Assembly: GCF_000208865.1 (NCBI RefSeq)
Contig: NC_018395.1
Coordinates: forward strand, 1,767,920 to 1,831,919
Direction of reading: 5' to 3'
Length of the DNA: 64,000 nt
Source: Neospora caninum Liverpool
Taxonomy: Eukaryota; Apicomplexa; Conoidasida; Eucoccidiorida; Sarcocystidae
Shown here piece after piece: positions 22,209 through 34,984 of this stretch. Positions within the stretch are counted from its first letter, which is position 1. Each line of letters opens with the position of its first letter. The notes beneath the pieces are model-generated. The model was not told the origin of the DNA. It worked only from the letters and a program-made list of their open reading frames with translations, and made no database searches. The position numbers and the translations under genes are program-made.

Positions 22209-25200
22209 CTAGAGCGCTGCTGCAGCCTTCTCCAGAAGCCTGCGCTGTTTGAACACCTTGATGAAGCCGACGAGTAGCGGCAGGAAGAACGGGAGAACGA
22301 CTGGAAGGTAAATCGCGCACTTGAACTCAAAGCTAAAATGTGATTTCCCCGTCACGCTCTCCTCCTGGAGAGCCTGCAACAGCACACCAAACGTAAAGAA
22401 AAACACATCCAGATGCGTGAGTACACAGGTCGTTGAGTTATACACATACAGCAAAGAGACACACCGATAGATGAATCCAAGCACGAATCAATACTGACTC
22501 ACAGATGCAAATATGCACAGACCGGATATAAGGCGACACATAGATTCAAATTCATGTATATTTATGGAGAGAAACAGGCGTATTTATGCAGCACGGACAC
22601 TCTCATCTAGCAGCATACATTCGCAACGAGATACCAATCCATGTATATGGATTGCTTATGATCTTCTGAACGTGTGTTGGTCTCGATCAAGTCGTTGCGC
22701 GCACGCAGTAAAAGAAAACTTCACGAATTTGTGTCGCCTTTACCTCCAGAGAATCTTGGAAAGCAGCGCGTGCAAGAGCAAGCGCGAGACCGAGGAAGCG
22801 TGCGTGAGGGACGCGAAGGGCGCCTCTCTGCGAACCTTTGGCGTCTTGTTTTCCTTCCATGAAAGGCATTTGGGTTCCGAGAAGTTGCTCACGAACGTCT
22901 GCTGGCAGCTGCGAGCAAATCCGTCCCTGGAGAGCTTCCGCACTGCAGTCAATGAAAGTCAGTGCTCGCTGCAGAAGCGAAAGAAACACTCAACTGGCAA
23001 TGCAATGAAATGCGCATGCGAAACGGATTCACACCGCACGGATGCGTATACACAGACACTTTTGTCTCCACATCCACACACTCTTACATATATATATATA
23101 TATAAATATATATATGTATATGTAGACCCACCTGCTGTGCCTCCTGATATACACATTTATGCATACATGCCCATTCGTGTGTATTTGGTCTGTTTTGCTA
23201 GCAGTTGCGAAGGGAGATATCGCTTCTGTTTACATTTTGGCCGGTTCAAAACTGTACCTGCAGGGCTTCTCCAACGTGGGGATAGACAACCAGCTCCGTT
23301 TGATCTTCGAGGATGGTTTGCAGGCTACGGATGTTGCTGACGGCTCTTTCAACGAGCTGTACATACACCCGGCGGGCGAGGCGCCAGACTTCCCAGAGAC
23401 CGACGCCAGCGTCGGCATGTTGCGCGACGACTAGGATCTTCTCTTCCTTTTCGGGATCGCTTCGTGTTTCCCCTTTTTCTCCGTGAGTCCAGATCATCAC
23501 GACGTCCGCTGCACTTGTTCCGCGATTTTCCAAGTCCGGCGCTCGCTCGAGAATCGCCTGCTTCGCGGCGCGCGACGTCACGACTTGCACGCGCCAGCGG
23601 TCTTCCGCGCGCTCGGTTCTCGGCGCCGCTGCCTCTCCGAAGTAGTCCTCGAGCGTGTCGGGAAGCGAGAAGAAGGACCGAAGCTGCGCGACCCAGACAC
23701 CGCAGATTTGTCGCATTTCGTCCGAAGGAAAGCGCGTGACAGAGGAGGCCGGAACGGCGGCCGACGAGGGCGAAGCAATGACGAGACCGCCCCAGCCTGG
23801 AATGGCTATCCCATTCACCGTCTCGGTTCTCGCACCAGACCTGTCCTGCTCGCCCGCGTCTGCTTCGACGTGGCGCTGGGGCTTCCCGTCCTTGAGGACG
23901 AGCGGCACGGGCGACCGGTACACCGCAAAGTTGATAGTTGGTGCGGGCGCATGAGTCGGCGTCGTGATGATCTGCTCAGGCTGCCAGTTGCTGGCGACCG
24001 CATGCAGTCTGTGCTGCGAGGCGAGATCGAGGAGCCAGGCCGACGAAGGCGTGGCGGGGCGCTTGAGGAGCGACGCAATGCCGCTGTGGGGGACCACCTG
24101 CGAGACACGCCACAAACGAATGCGGAGTGGAAGAAATCGACATTTCGGGCTAGGCAAGGCAGACACTGACGGCTGCAGATGCAGGAGGGACATGCACACC
24201 CCGCTCAACACACACACACAGAGCGACAGGTGAATCGACGTCGTTAAGACAGTGTCGAGGAATACGTCGCTCTCCTGCGCTTCATGTTCTCTGCTTCCCG
24301 TTGGTTCGAGATTGGAACTCCACTTTGTGCGAGAAGCTAGCTCCTGTGTGGGAAATGCGCCTGTACCTGGGACTGCACGTGCAAGAAGTTAAAGACGAAG
24401 CCGAGGCGAGAGAAGAAAGGCTCGAGGAAAGGGTTGTAGACATCCTGCCTGAAGCGCCAGGTGAGGCGCGGGCCACCCGCTTGCCTCGTTTGCTGCGCGG
24501 CGTCCGCGGCTTGCGGGGGGGGAAGGGCGGCGGGGTCACTGCCTAGCCAGAACGTCAAGTCGTACTGAGAGAAGAAGGGAAAGCGGAAAGACGTTTCGTC
24601 GAGGGGCGCGAAGAACGCGAGACGCAGCAGCTGGGCGAGCGCTGGGAAACTGCTTGCGGCTTTCCTCCTGAAGGAAGAAAGGGCGGCGGAGTCTGAAGCC
24701 CCGGCGGCCACCGTGATCGCCGAGTCAGCGTGGAGCACAAAGTGGGAAGCGAACGCTTCCGCGGCGTCGGCGGGAGCGTCTGTCTGTTTGGCATCTCGCG
24801 CAGAAGAAGAAAAGGCGACAGTGTATGTGAGGTCGAATTCAGCTCTATCGAGGTTCGGCAGCGGAGCGGCGCAGGAGGCCCCAGGCAGGGGATCCGTGAG
24901 CACCACTCGCAGAAGAGAAGTCGATGTGCCGGGCCCACCCGAAGCCGCCGGTTCCGCGGGAGACAGAAGCAGGTTGAGGTCGGTCACGAAGGCCGGTCTC
25001 TGTTTTGCCTCGCCCTCTTTGCTGTCTTCGCTTTCGACGCTCCCCGGGAAAAGCGAGCGGTACACCCGCGGCTCCTCGGGCAACGACACGCGCCCCGAGT
25101 CGCGGAGGGCGGCTGCCTTCGCGCGCAGCCAGTCGAAGAAGCTGGTCGCGTCCGGAAGCGCCTGTTCGCAAAGGGGGACGAGTTTCAGAGAGAAGCCTGT

Positions 25201-25527
25201 GACGAGGGGAGGGAGGAGAGCGAAGAAGGGCACCGAGGACGCGTCGTTCCCGTCCAGTCCTTTTTTGGTGTGCGCAGCCTCCCAGCGCGCGTAGGCGGCA
25301 GTCGCTGCCTTGCGGGCCGCAGCCCCGCCTCCCTGTCCTTCAGCGAGCTGGGACGAGACGCGCTCTGCAATGGGGAAAGAGGACAGCGCGGGAATCGGCG
25401 AGCGCGTGATGGACGTCACGTGCCACCAGGCTGCGATGCCCAAAATCGCCCAAAACAAAAACGCGGAAAGCACGGTGAGGCGGAGACGAAGCTTCGCCTT
25501 CTCCAGGGAAACGAGAGACTCCATCAT
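22209..25527 (-). CDS. PIGS: GPI transamidase subunit PIG-S-like
   Basis: Four exons, 25527-24367, 24097-23258, 22968-22744 and 22373-22209, all joining in phase 0 with CAG/GAG donors, give about 796 residues. Topology fits PIG-S/Gpi17: one membrane segment near the N-terminus (about residues 16-36) followed by W-W-H and an S-I-T-R-S-P-I-P stretch, matching the W-W-x-T-T-x-x-Y-R-A-x-L-P signature after the first helix of PIG-S. A large lumenal region follows, then a second hydrophobic helix close to the C-terminus (CAIYLPVVLPFFLPLLVGF). PIG-S is a subunit of the ER GPI transamidase, which attaches GPI anchors to proteins. The product is about 240 residues longer than the human protein because of A/S/P-rich insertions. 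The start is taken at the double methionine directly before the first helix; an in-frame ATG lies 75 bp upstream. Confidence 0.75.
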
Positions 25528-26640
25528 CCCAGGCACGCGTGCGCGGGAACCGAGAAACAGTGACGTGGAGCACACTCTCCAGAACGGACGGTGTAGGTAC
25601 ACCTGACAGCGGCACCCCTGCGCTGTAGGTACACCTGGGACAGGGTGGAGGGCGGCAGAGAAGGCACTCTAGAGCGGCAAGGAAGCAAGGCGGTGCAGAA
25701 AAGAGAGACGCGGACGCAGCAAGGAAACAGTGGACACGCGCGCGTCGTGGACACACCTAGAACGGCGCAGCAAAGACGCGGCGGGGCGTTCCCATTTCAC
25801 GGAAGAGAACGAAAAGGGGAGCGACGCGTCGGCTTGCAGCGTGGCGGGAGGAGCGATTCCCTCACAACTCCCTCTAGGCAGCAGCAGCATAGAGGGAAAC
25901 TCCACGGAAGCAAAGAGTGCGGTGGTGAGTCGCGGCGACTTGAGAGGCCGGACACTCGCCGCGGGGCGTTGTGGCGCAGAACGACGAAGAGGCAAAAGAA
26001 ATACGAGACGAGGGCGCGTATTGACCTACGAGCGGGAAGGGAGAAACAAGACGAAGACGGCAAGTCCCAGCGGGGCGAATCTCTCAATGCACACTGCCTC
26101 CAACCGACGGGTTTTGCCCAGCTGGCGACGCCTCCCTCTGGCCATTCCTCGCCCCTGCTACCGGGCGAAAGAGTTGCTAACTCCCTGGCAGAAAAAAAAC
26201 GAAAAGAAGTCGGTGTTCTCAACTGCCGACAAGAGAAGAAGCGGGGACGGAAGAGGTTCTCGAAGACGAAGAAAGGGAAAAACAGAATGCGGCCGAGGAA
26301 GATCCAGGGCTGCACGCCGGCGGGGCCTACCGAGACACGAGGACGGAGACTGCAGGCGACACATCGCAGAGGAAGAGAAAGGCGAACACCACACACTCCT
26401 TTTAAGAGAGCGCCTGAAGCTGGAAGGAAATACATCTCCCGACGGGAAGGGTTCCGAGAAGAAAACGGGCGTGTCTTCAAGGAACTGCGCCCACCATCGC
26501 GATCTCGTGTGTGCATGCATGGTGCATGTACACCCGAAAAGACAACACACAGCGGCGAGCAGGGGAGAGGTCGGACCGGGGAGTTTCTTTTCATCCCTCC
26601 ACAAGGAAACTTGGTTTTTCTGCCGGAATGAGTCCTCATC
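25528..26640 (-). promoter_or_regulatory. Pyrimidine-rich leader / promoter region of PIG-S-like gene
   Basis: Upstream of the start codon the minus strand is strongly C/T-rich for about 1 kb, so that two overlapping plus-strand frames are simultaneously open and neither looks coding. Two copies of TGTAGGTACACCTG lie at about 25590 and 25625. A transcription start cannot be placed. Confidence 0.4.
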
Positions 26641-28647
26641 TTAACGAAAGTTTGGACAACAGGTAAGGGATGCCCCTTACCTGGCACGCGCGTCGCGGCT
26701 GCCGTAGCTCGCGCGGCTGCCGCTTTCCCGTCACAGAGCCGGTCTCTCGCTGTACCCTCGCGTTTGGAACAGGCAAAAGTTTCTCACAGAAAACCAGAAG
26801 AACTCTCGCGTCGTCTTACCCAAGGAACGCGAGGCTCTCTTCCTCCTGACACTCGAAAACTGGGCGACCGCGTCTTGGGACCGGACTTCCCTGTATATAC
26901 AGCCTGCTACAGCCAACGCAACCATGAAGCTGGAGTAGTGCAGCCCACATTAAAAAGTTGTCTGAACCACACAGAGGCAGGCAACATCTCTTGTCCTGGG
27001 CACTCCGCCTCGTTTTTCTTCTGCCTTTCTCTCCAGTGTGGCCTTAGCGTCACCTAGTGCACCAGGACTGTCCTGTATGTACACCGCTCGCATTTCGCAC
27101 AGAACCTTTTTTTGCGTCGTTCAAACCGCGTAAAAACGCGCTCCAGTTCAAGCTCCATCTGCGGTGTTGCGCAACGCTCGCCCATCGCAGTTCTGGACAG
27201 CGCGCGCCTCTCCCTGAGCGACGGACAGCGGTCTTTGCCGTTTCTTTCCGGCGCTTCCTCAAAATGAAACAGACGCTCACCCCTGCACGAGCCTGGGCCA
27301 GATGGCGTCTCTCTCTTCGACTGCCAAACGAGGCGTGTTGTGTGCTTCCATTCTGCTACCCTGTCTCCTCATATGGGTCTTGCTCCCTAAACTATACACG
27401 CACATACATAGATGTATACATCTAGGTTCATGCAAAAGTGTAAGATGGTCGCGTTTCTCTACAGAGCTCAGGACTGCGATACGTGGATTGCTGAATCCTA
27501 TCCCAACAGTGCCTGGAACTTCTGCTTGTCACCAGATGACTATTGTGGAAAAAGAACCCATTGGACACCATGCGTAAATACCACAAAGAGAATCCGAGTA
27601 AGCTTCGGGTGGGCCGCGCTCGCCTGCCAATTTTATTCAGCGCCGTTTTCGTGTGGGATCACCTCATCTCTCGCCCTCTCCAACGGGAGCGCAATTCTGA
27701 GGGAGCATCGGGAAATACCTATGCGTATGCATATATATATATATATATATATATGCATAGATATCTGAAGGATATTTACATGTGGTGTAGAGATATACCC
27801 AAACACCGTGGCCTTTTCTGCACCTAGGAGAGACTCGTCTCCGCGAAAAAAAGCTTCAACGTGTCTTCAAATCAGGAAAAGGAACTGCCGACAGCACAGG
27901 CGATCGAAACACAGAACAGCGCGGAAAGTTCCAAGAAAACATGGGGGTGTATCTCTTAGCGTCGGGATCTTCTCTCACAGCATCTCTGCATGTGAACCCC
28001 ACGGGCACACGTCCCTGACGCTCTCAGCCTTTGTGCGGATATCGCTTCGAAAGTTTTAAACCATGGACGGGCTCCGAGCACCTGCGCCCCGAGGCTCTTC
28101 TCCAGGGCAGCACAGCTCTTCATCCAGGATGTACATACATGCGAGAATAGAAATGTACATGCACGTAGACAGATACACACATATAGATACACATATGCAT
28201 GTATGCACGGATACGTGAAAGATGCGTATTTGATTGAGATAGCCACGCCCTCACCCTCGACGTTCCTTCCATGCGACAGTCACACAGCGGGGAATGCGCG
28301 TCGTCATTTTGCCTCGCGAGGTCGAGGAACGAGCAGAGAACGAAATGCGTGGCCCGCGATCCCCTTCATCGTCACCGTCGTTGACGCTTTTGTTTTGCTT
28401 CTTTTTCCACGCGTTTGAACAGCAATCCTAAAACGCTTGGTCGTCTGTATCTCTCGTAACTGCATATTGAATCCGGCGTTCTCGCGTTTCTTGCCTCATC
28501 AACCGTTCTTTACCCGCCCCCTGGGGCGCGTTCTCCAACGCGTTCCGCGACGCAAAGATAAGCTTTCCTCTGGGCCTGGCTGTCCACCCCTGGTGTCTCC
28601 GCGCGTCTCCTCTCTCGCCTCTTCTCCCCGGCTCTCCCCAGCTGTCT
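26641..28647. other. Spacer with no supported gene
   Basis: About 2 kb between the PIG-S-like gene and the stop codon of the BAR-UBA gene. It has a TA run at about 27732-27753 and CATA-type repeats near 28130-28210. The right part should contain the 3' UTR of the BAR-UBA gene. No exon is supported. Confidence 0.5.
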
Positions 28648-31600
28648 CTACAGGAGATCGTCGAAGGCGCGCATTCTGTCGGCGATCGACGCTCTGGTGT
28701 CGGCCACGTCCCTGGTGTCTGCACGGACGCGCTCTTCGCGTCCTCTCGGCTCCACGTCTCCCGTCCGCCGCGCGTCCTCACCGCCCGAGCTGCTCTGCCG
28801 CGCTCTCGCCTCCTCATCGCTCCCTGAACTTTCAGCGCGCGACGAGACTGACGAATCGAGACGTCCTCGTCTCTTCTCCCGTGGCTCCTCGCGTTGTCTC
28901 CGGCGCACTCGGCCTGCGCCGGAGCTTTCGCTGTCTCGCGAGCGGGAAGACGTGGGGTCTGAGCGCCTGCTCGCCTCTCCCCTGTCTCCCGCTGTCTCTG
29001 CCCCGCCTGCTTCTCGCCGAGAACGCGCCGGCTGTCTAGACACGTCGAAGCTCGGCTGTCGCGTGTCCCACTCCTGCCCCGGCGTCGCTGAGTCGAACTC
29101 CCCCAGGAGGTCAGGCAGCGGCGGAAGCCTTGCCACTGAGTCCATTTTGTCTTCGTTTCTGTCTCTTCTGTCTTCCTCTTTCCCTCTGCTGTCTTCCTCT
29201 TTCCCTTGTCCCTGTTCTCTTCTCTCTTTTCTGCCCCTGCTGTCTTTTTTCGTTCTGGACGCGCGCGTCTCGCCGCGCCGGGCGTCCGCGAAGGCCTCGT
29301 CGAGCTCGGCGAACGGCGAGGAGACAGATTGGTGGTCGTCTTCTGGCCGCTCGCGCCTCCCTCGCTCCCTCCGGCCCTCGCACTCGCCGTCCCAGTCTGA
29401 GCTGCCTGCCGACTCTGAGGACAACGCACTCGTCGCGCGACTCGTCGATCGACCTCCCGACCTGCCGTTTTCCTTCTCTCTCTCTCCCCGCCCGCTTCGC
29501 CTGTCCTGTGTGTCCAGAAGACACCCCACCCAATCCTCTCCTCGGCGCTCGCCCCCCGCCCGCCTCTCGTGCTCGCCTCGCCTCTCGCGGCGATTGTCTG
29601 AAAACGCGTCGCTGGAGGCGCTCGTCTCCTCTCCCTTCCTGTTCCGGCGCTGCCGTCGAGAGTCTGCATCTCTCACTCTGTCTTTTTCCGGCCGCGGACT
29701 GCGCCGGCGTGCCTCGTCCTCGCTAGACAACTGCCGTCTCCCGCCTCGCGTAGGTTCCTCGCCCAGCAGGTCCGAATTCTCTTTCGAGAGCTCCGTCGGA
29801 CGGCTCTTTCGACTGCGCTCCGACGGCTCCTCTCGCTCACTCTTCTTCAGACTCTTATCGCCCTCGCTCTCGTCTGACCACAAACTGGCTGATCTCTGCG
29901 CTCCTCGTCGGCGGGCGTCCCTCACCCTCTCACTTCCGCCGCTCTCCCCGCTCTCGCTTCGCCTCTCTCTCTCGGCTCTGCGCCGCATGTCCCCTCGCGT
30001 CTCGCCTCTCCTCCTTCTCTCTCGCGGCTCGCGCGTCTCCGCGTTCTCCGCGCCGCGGTCGCTCACCACACTCTCCGCGTTCGCCACCTTCTCGGCCGCG
30101 CCGTCCTGCTCTCGGAGTGTCTCGGCAGCGACTGCGGCGGCCTCGCGCTCGGCGCGCCGTTTCTGCTGCCAGGTTTGCCGCTCCTTCCTCTTTGCGGCCT
30201 TCAACTTCTCGACCCACTTCAGGGTGGTCGGGAGGCGCACGTCCTCAAGACCCGCCGAACTGACGTGGCCCCCCGCGCCCTGTCCACTCTGCGGCTTCTC
30301 CTCCGCGCGCCGCTCTTCCTCGAGCTGTCTCTGGAGCTCTTCAGTGCCGCCGTTGAGAAGCCAGTCCATGGCTGCCTGGGTGTCGTTTTCGTGCTTCTGC
30401 AGCGCGCGCTTCGCGAAGGTTTCCTCGAAGCCCTGAGCGGTGAGAACGGCCAGAGAGAGAATGTCTACCGTTACCTCGCTCTCGGGCTCCTCGCCTTCCG
30501 GACGCTGCACCAGCAACACTGGAGGCGCGCCCGACGACGCGTCCGTGATCCACGTGCAAAGCGAAGCCTCCCGCTCCCACTTCTCGACCAAACGCTCCGT
30601 CGCCGTCAAACCCGTCCCGTTCGCGCTCTTTGGAGATCCTCGCTCTTCCGCCGCTGCGCGCTCAGCGAGCTCCAACTCCACCTGAAACAGAGGCGAAAAA
30701 TCACACGCTCAACAGTCGGAGACAGTCGAGACAAAGACGCGACAGAAAACCAGGGAGACGACTGTTCATCTCCATCTCCACAAAAATCTATGCAGGGACA
30801 CGCACATGCATGCAAAAGCCCCTGCAAAAGGGTCTCTACACGTGCAGATTCCAACACACAGATGCATATATATATAAAGAGAGAGACTCCTCTGTCATAC
30901 GTATATATACACATACACACGTGCGTGTGTACCTAACTGTACACGTGAATACATTTGTCGCCACCCATATACATATATGTATACATACGCGTCCGCTTAT
31001 GTATATATATGTGTACATATGCGTATCTGAATATGCGTATGTACATTTCGATCTCCTTTGATACGTGTGTATTCAGATACTTTGGCATGCGTTTATATGT
31101 GGATCAACGTATATATTTATTTATACATCTGCATGTACTTTGGAATTTCGCGAGAGTGGAACGGGGCGAAGCCCCTCCTGCCCGTTTTGCCCCTATGGCC
31201 GTTTGTCTTGTGTCTGCGCGTTTTTTCTGTCTTTTTCCCACGTCTTTCTTTCCGTTCTCTCTCTCGCGCGCGAGCGTCTTGGGTTTTCCCTTTCTGTCCT
31301 TCGGGGCCCGTTGGCTCGTGTGTTTTCACCTGAGGCAGGAGGAGTTGAGGAGTCATCTCGACCATGGGCCGGAACTCCATGCGACTGGGCAGAACCTTGG
31401 CGACGGCGTGTGCGCTGCTTGCGAAGAATTCGTACTGAAGGTACTTTAGGGTTTGCAGCGCGCTGTCAAAGATGTCGCATTTGTACGCGTCGAGCATTTG
31501 CAGCCATTCAAAGAGGACGTCGTCGACTTCCTTGAACCGCAGTCTCGCCGTCTCGACCGCGGCCTCGGCGAAAAGCACGTCTTTCTCCGCAGGCCGTGCT

Positions 31601-32223
31601 CCACTCAGCAGCCGCGAATTCCCCCCGAGAGGCCGTTCTTCTTCGTCCAAAGCTTCACTCGTGGCGCGTTTCTCCCGCGGCGCCTCGTCTCTCCGGCCCG
31701 CGTTGAACTTTTCCTGCAGGTGTTCGAGTTTCTTCTGGGCGATCAGCCACTCGGCGAGCCGGCGGTTGCGGATCTGGACCTCTTGGCGGAGTTTCGCGTT
31801 GTGCTCGCGGTGCTTCCGGAGCGGCTCTGTGACGTTGAATTGCAAGTCACGCTTGAGTTTCGCGTACGCGGCGTGAGGCGCGTCGGCGCGGGTGATGCGG
31901 TGAACCGCCTCGCGGTACAGACAGGCGTCGCGGGCGATGCATGCGTCGCTCTTCTTCGTCAGGTGGAGCACGGCCGCCTCGGAGAGAAGAGAAAGCCCCG
32001 CGCAGAGGTGCTCAGTCCCCTCCAGGAACCGCGCGACGCCGCCTTGCAGCGCCTCCAAACTCTCGTCGAAGCGCTGGAGATCGCGAACCATGCCCTCAAA
32101 GACCGGGTCCTGCGCCTTCAGCGAAGTCTCCAGAGAGCCGTGCTGCAGTCGAGACAAGAAAAAGACAATGTCCGACTTTAGAGCAGCCAGCGAGTCTTCC
32201 ATCTTCCGAGACGGCGCACTCAT
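28648..32223 (-). CDS. BAR domain - UBA domain protein with long RS/RE-rich tail
   Basis: Two exons, 32223-31330 and 30681-28648, joined in phase 0 (CAG donor, TTTCAG acceptor), give 975 residues. Residues about 1-298 are helical and have the look of an AH/BAR domain: a coiled segment with a V-T-E-P-L-R-K-H-R-E-H-N stretch and long amphipathic helices ending at the splice. The second exon starts with a helix, then a UBA fold at about residues 374-413 with the Q-G-F loop and a final D-W-L-L-N. Some 560 residues of R/E/S/D-rich low complexity follow, ending in A-D-R-M-R-A-F-D-D-L-L. BAR domains bind and bend membranes and UBA domains bind ubiquitin, so a role in ubiquitin-linked endocytosis or sorting is an inference. 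The end motif could be a short binding peptide. Confidence 0.65.
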
Positions 32224-33560
32224 GATGAGTGGAGAGAGGTGAGAAAACGGGGGGAGAGAGGAAAGCGGGAGGAAGGAGAGGAAGAGTTGTCGCGGGAGGA
32301 GAGAGGCGCGCTTCTCCAGCTGTCCTCCGCCGCCCGGGACAGGCACGCAGGGCGGCTCCTCAAAGGCGAGAGGAAGGGAGACACAGCTTCTGCCGAGGAA
32401 CGCTCTCGGGTGGACATCTCCTTCTTTGTCGCTTTGGCCCGTGCTGCACATGCAGCTGGATCAAGAACGTCTAGAGACAGTCGGGTCCGGATCAAAACCA
32501 GTTAAACTCGTGCCTGCGTCTCTCGCGCGGGTGCACGTCCAGCGAGGCGGCGTGAGCGCGCCAGTGCCTGAAGGGAGCTGCAGAAAGGGAAGCCGAGGAA
32601 AAGACGCGAGAGAGGAGAGGGAAACGAGGAGAGAAACGAGGAGAGACACAAACGGACGGGAGGGGAGATGAGAAACAAAAAAGGGAAAAGGTTGTATGTA
32701 TAGAGGGGGAAAGCGAGATGTGCGGTGAGGCGGCGGACCGCCTCCGGGGGACCAAAAAGGACACACGAGCGAGGAAGAGGGAGCGGTCGAGTGTACGAGG
32801 AATTGGGAAGAGAGAAATCGAGAGAAAAAGCCGAAGCTGGGGGAAAACCCCTTTCCTCTTGGCTTTTTGGTGGCTGCCTGCCTCGCGCCCTCTGTGGAGA
32901 GCGGACGAGCGCGAGGAGAGAGGGGAAACGGAACGGAAAAGGGAGAAAGGGACAGTAGTTGCGGCGAAGAGTCCCTCTCGACTTCCAAGAGTGCCCTGAC
33001 ATAAATTCTCTCCGTCTGTGTCCACGCGCGGGCGACAAACGAAAGCAACCGCCAAACTGCGTCGAGTTTTCTCGGTGAAAAAACGCCCGCCTCGCGCTCT
33101 CGCTCGGCGAAAAAGGCTTGAGGTGGAAGTACACCCGGTCTCCCGGGGTGAGGAGAGACACACGCTTGGTTTTTTGTCGCCGGTGAAAGAAAGAAATGAC
33201 GCGGAAGGTCCTGGACCGGGGGATCGGAGAAAAGAGAGAAGAAACGCGGAAAAAAGCAAGTCGCAAAGGGGCCGCGCGGGACTCTCCAGAGCTCCCTTCG
33301 GCGCGCTGTGGCACGACCCGCGGACTTCGCAGGTCTGTGCCGAGAGCGTTTTGTCGCCCTCGCTGCGAGAACTTTTGAGGAAGTCGAGAACCAGGAAGCA
33401 GCGAAACGCGAGGGAAGGCGCTCTCAATCCCAGACGAAAAGAAGACACTCCGGAAATCTTGCCGTCGTGAGAGAACGGACCACCGGGTGTGTACCGCGTT
33501 CGCGTGTCGGCGGCACACATCCAGCACAAAGTCCCGAACCACTCAAAAAAATGGAAACCG
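32224..33560 (-). promoter_or_regulatory. Pyrimidine-rich leader / promoter region of BAR-UBA gene
   Basis: C/T-rich on the sense (minus) strand for over 1 kb upstream of ATG 32223, producing two long overlapping minus frames (357 and 346 codons) in different phases over the same bases. That pattern points to base bias and not to coding sequence. No start site is identifiable. Confidence 0.4.
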
Positions 33561-34461
33561 AGCACCTAAAGACTTCTCAATACAAGGAACGAGTCCCTCG
33601 TTTTTGCCATAGAGATAGGCAGAACGACACGAATGACTTGAGAGAGGCACACCGGATGAAGTCTAGTCAAGGGGACCGTCTCCAATGGTTTTCCACCGGC
33701 AAACACGTGTTTTGTATATTGTGTATCAATGTATATCTATATATACATTTTCAGTATATAGCAATCTACATCCTCAGAAGGTCCAAATTGCGATCGGCCA
33801 AGTCTGCTAGCGCTCAGCTCGCCCTCTTCTCACCCCCGTCGAAGCCACGCAAACACCTCGATTACCGTATAATCGCAGATCGAGACGGAGAACGAGAGTA
33901 AATAGATATATATATATATATACCGAATATCATCTACATCTATCTCTATAGATATCGAGCGTAAATCCAATATACAACATGGTATAATAGGTAGATTGAA
34001 AGTCCAAAGTGCGGTATATCACCCCTGTGTCGATATATATGTGGATAGGTGCATAAGAGTTGCTTGGTAAGTGAGTCTGTCAATTTCGACTTCCAAGTTC
34101 ATCCCTGTTTCGTAGTTGCGCTTCTCTCCGTTTTCGCACGGTACTGGGGAGGCAAAGCCTCCACAGAGTGTTTTGCGAGGAAACTCAGAACCGCGTAAGA
34201 GCGGCGTGAGCAACGAACAATTAAGACACGAAAAAACTGCCTTTCGGGGTCTCTGTTCCCTCGGAAGTCGGGGTCTCTGTTCCCTCGGAAGACGCGAAAT
34301 GGATCTTCCTCGTCCGTCACACTTGCGACGTTGTGCTGAGAAACTCTTATCACACGCTGTCGCTCCAGCCCCCCCAGGCAGCAAAGAAAAGAACTGCAAA
34401 GACTAACTCGCTTCCACATGCACACTCCCAGGGCACAAACACCCACATATGTAAGCACACT

Positions 34462-34497
<36 letters not shown>

Positions 34498-34984
34498 TGT
34501 CTCCGTAGTCACAGGATCAACCCACCTACACAGAGAGAGATGATTCCATTCACATGCTCACACACATCCATACATGCCTCCATATATATGTGCACTCATC
34601 CTTATATATATGTATATATATATGATTCTGTGGAAACCAAACTTTTACCTTCGAGAAAAAAAGGAAATGTAGGCATGCAGAGGCATCTTTTCAGACATAC
34701 CCTTTTGCATCTCCACACAAACGCTTTCCTCTTGGAGGCTGTCGACGCTGCGAACCCTGAATGCACAGAGTAGCACACTTCGCTCTCTTCACGGCGAGTC
34801 TGTTCTGGGAAGTGAAGATACACCGTGAGCAGCGCGCAGAGAAGAACGCTGGATTCCAGTGACGAAAGATTTGAAGAGAGTCACGAGGCTTCAAGGATTC
34901 GAGGATTTGCGGCAATTGAACGTCAACACGTAAACAGGGGAGCGTTCCTTCTTCTGCCCACACGATGGCCTCGCGAGATCTCTC
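33561..34984. other. Spacer rich in AT microsatellites
   Basis: Contains TA runs at about 33904-33921 and 34465-34494, further TATATG repeats near 34580-34625, and a 24-bp tandem duplication starting at 34245 and 34269. No gene is supported. Confidence 0.5.

Noticed and set aside
25645..26644. Two overlapping plus-strand frames (328 and 304 codons)
   Set aside because: Both frames are open over the same purine-rich stretch, which indicates base bias in a leader region and not coding sequence.
28697..30436. Plus-strand open frame of 579 codons opposite the BAR-UBA tail
   Set aside because: Mirror image of an R/E/S-rich coding tail; the translation is monotonous S/L/R and no domain is seen, while the minus strand has a UBA fold.
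32492..33565. Two overlapping minus-strand frames (357 and 346 codons) upstream of the BAR-UBA gene
   Set aside because: Same pattern of simultaneous open frames in C/T-rich leader sequence, no domain and no splice connection.
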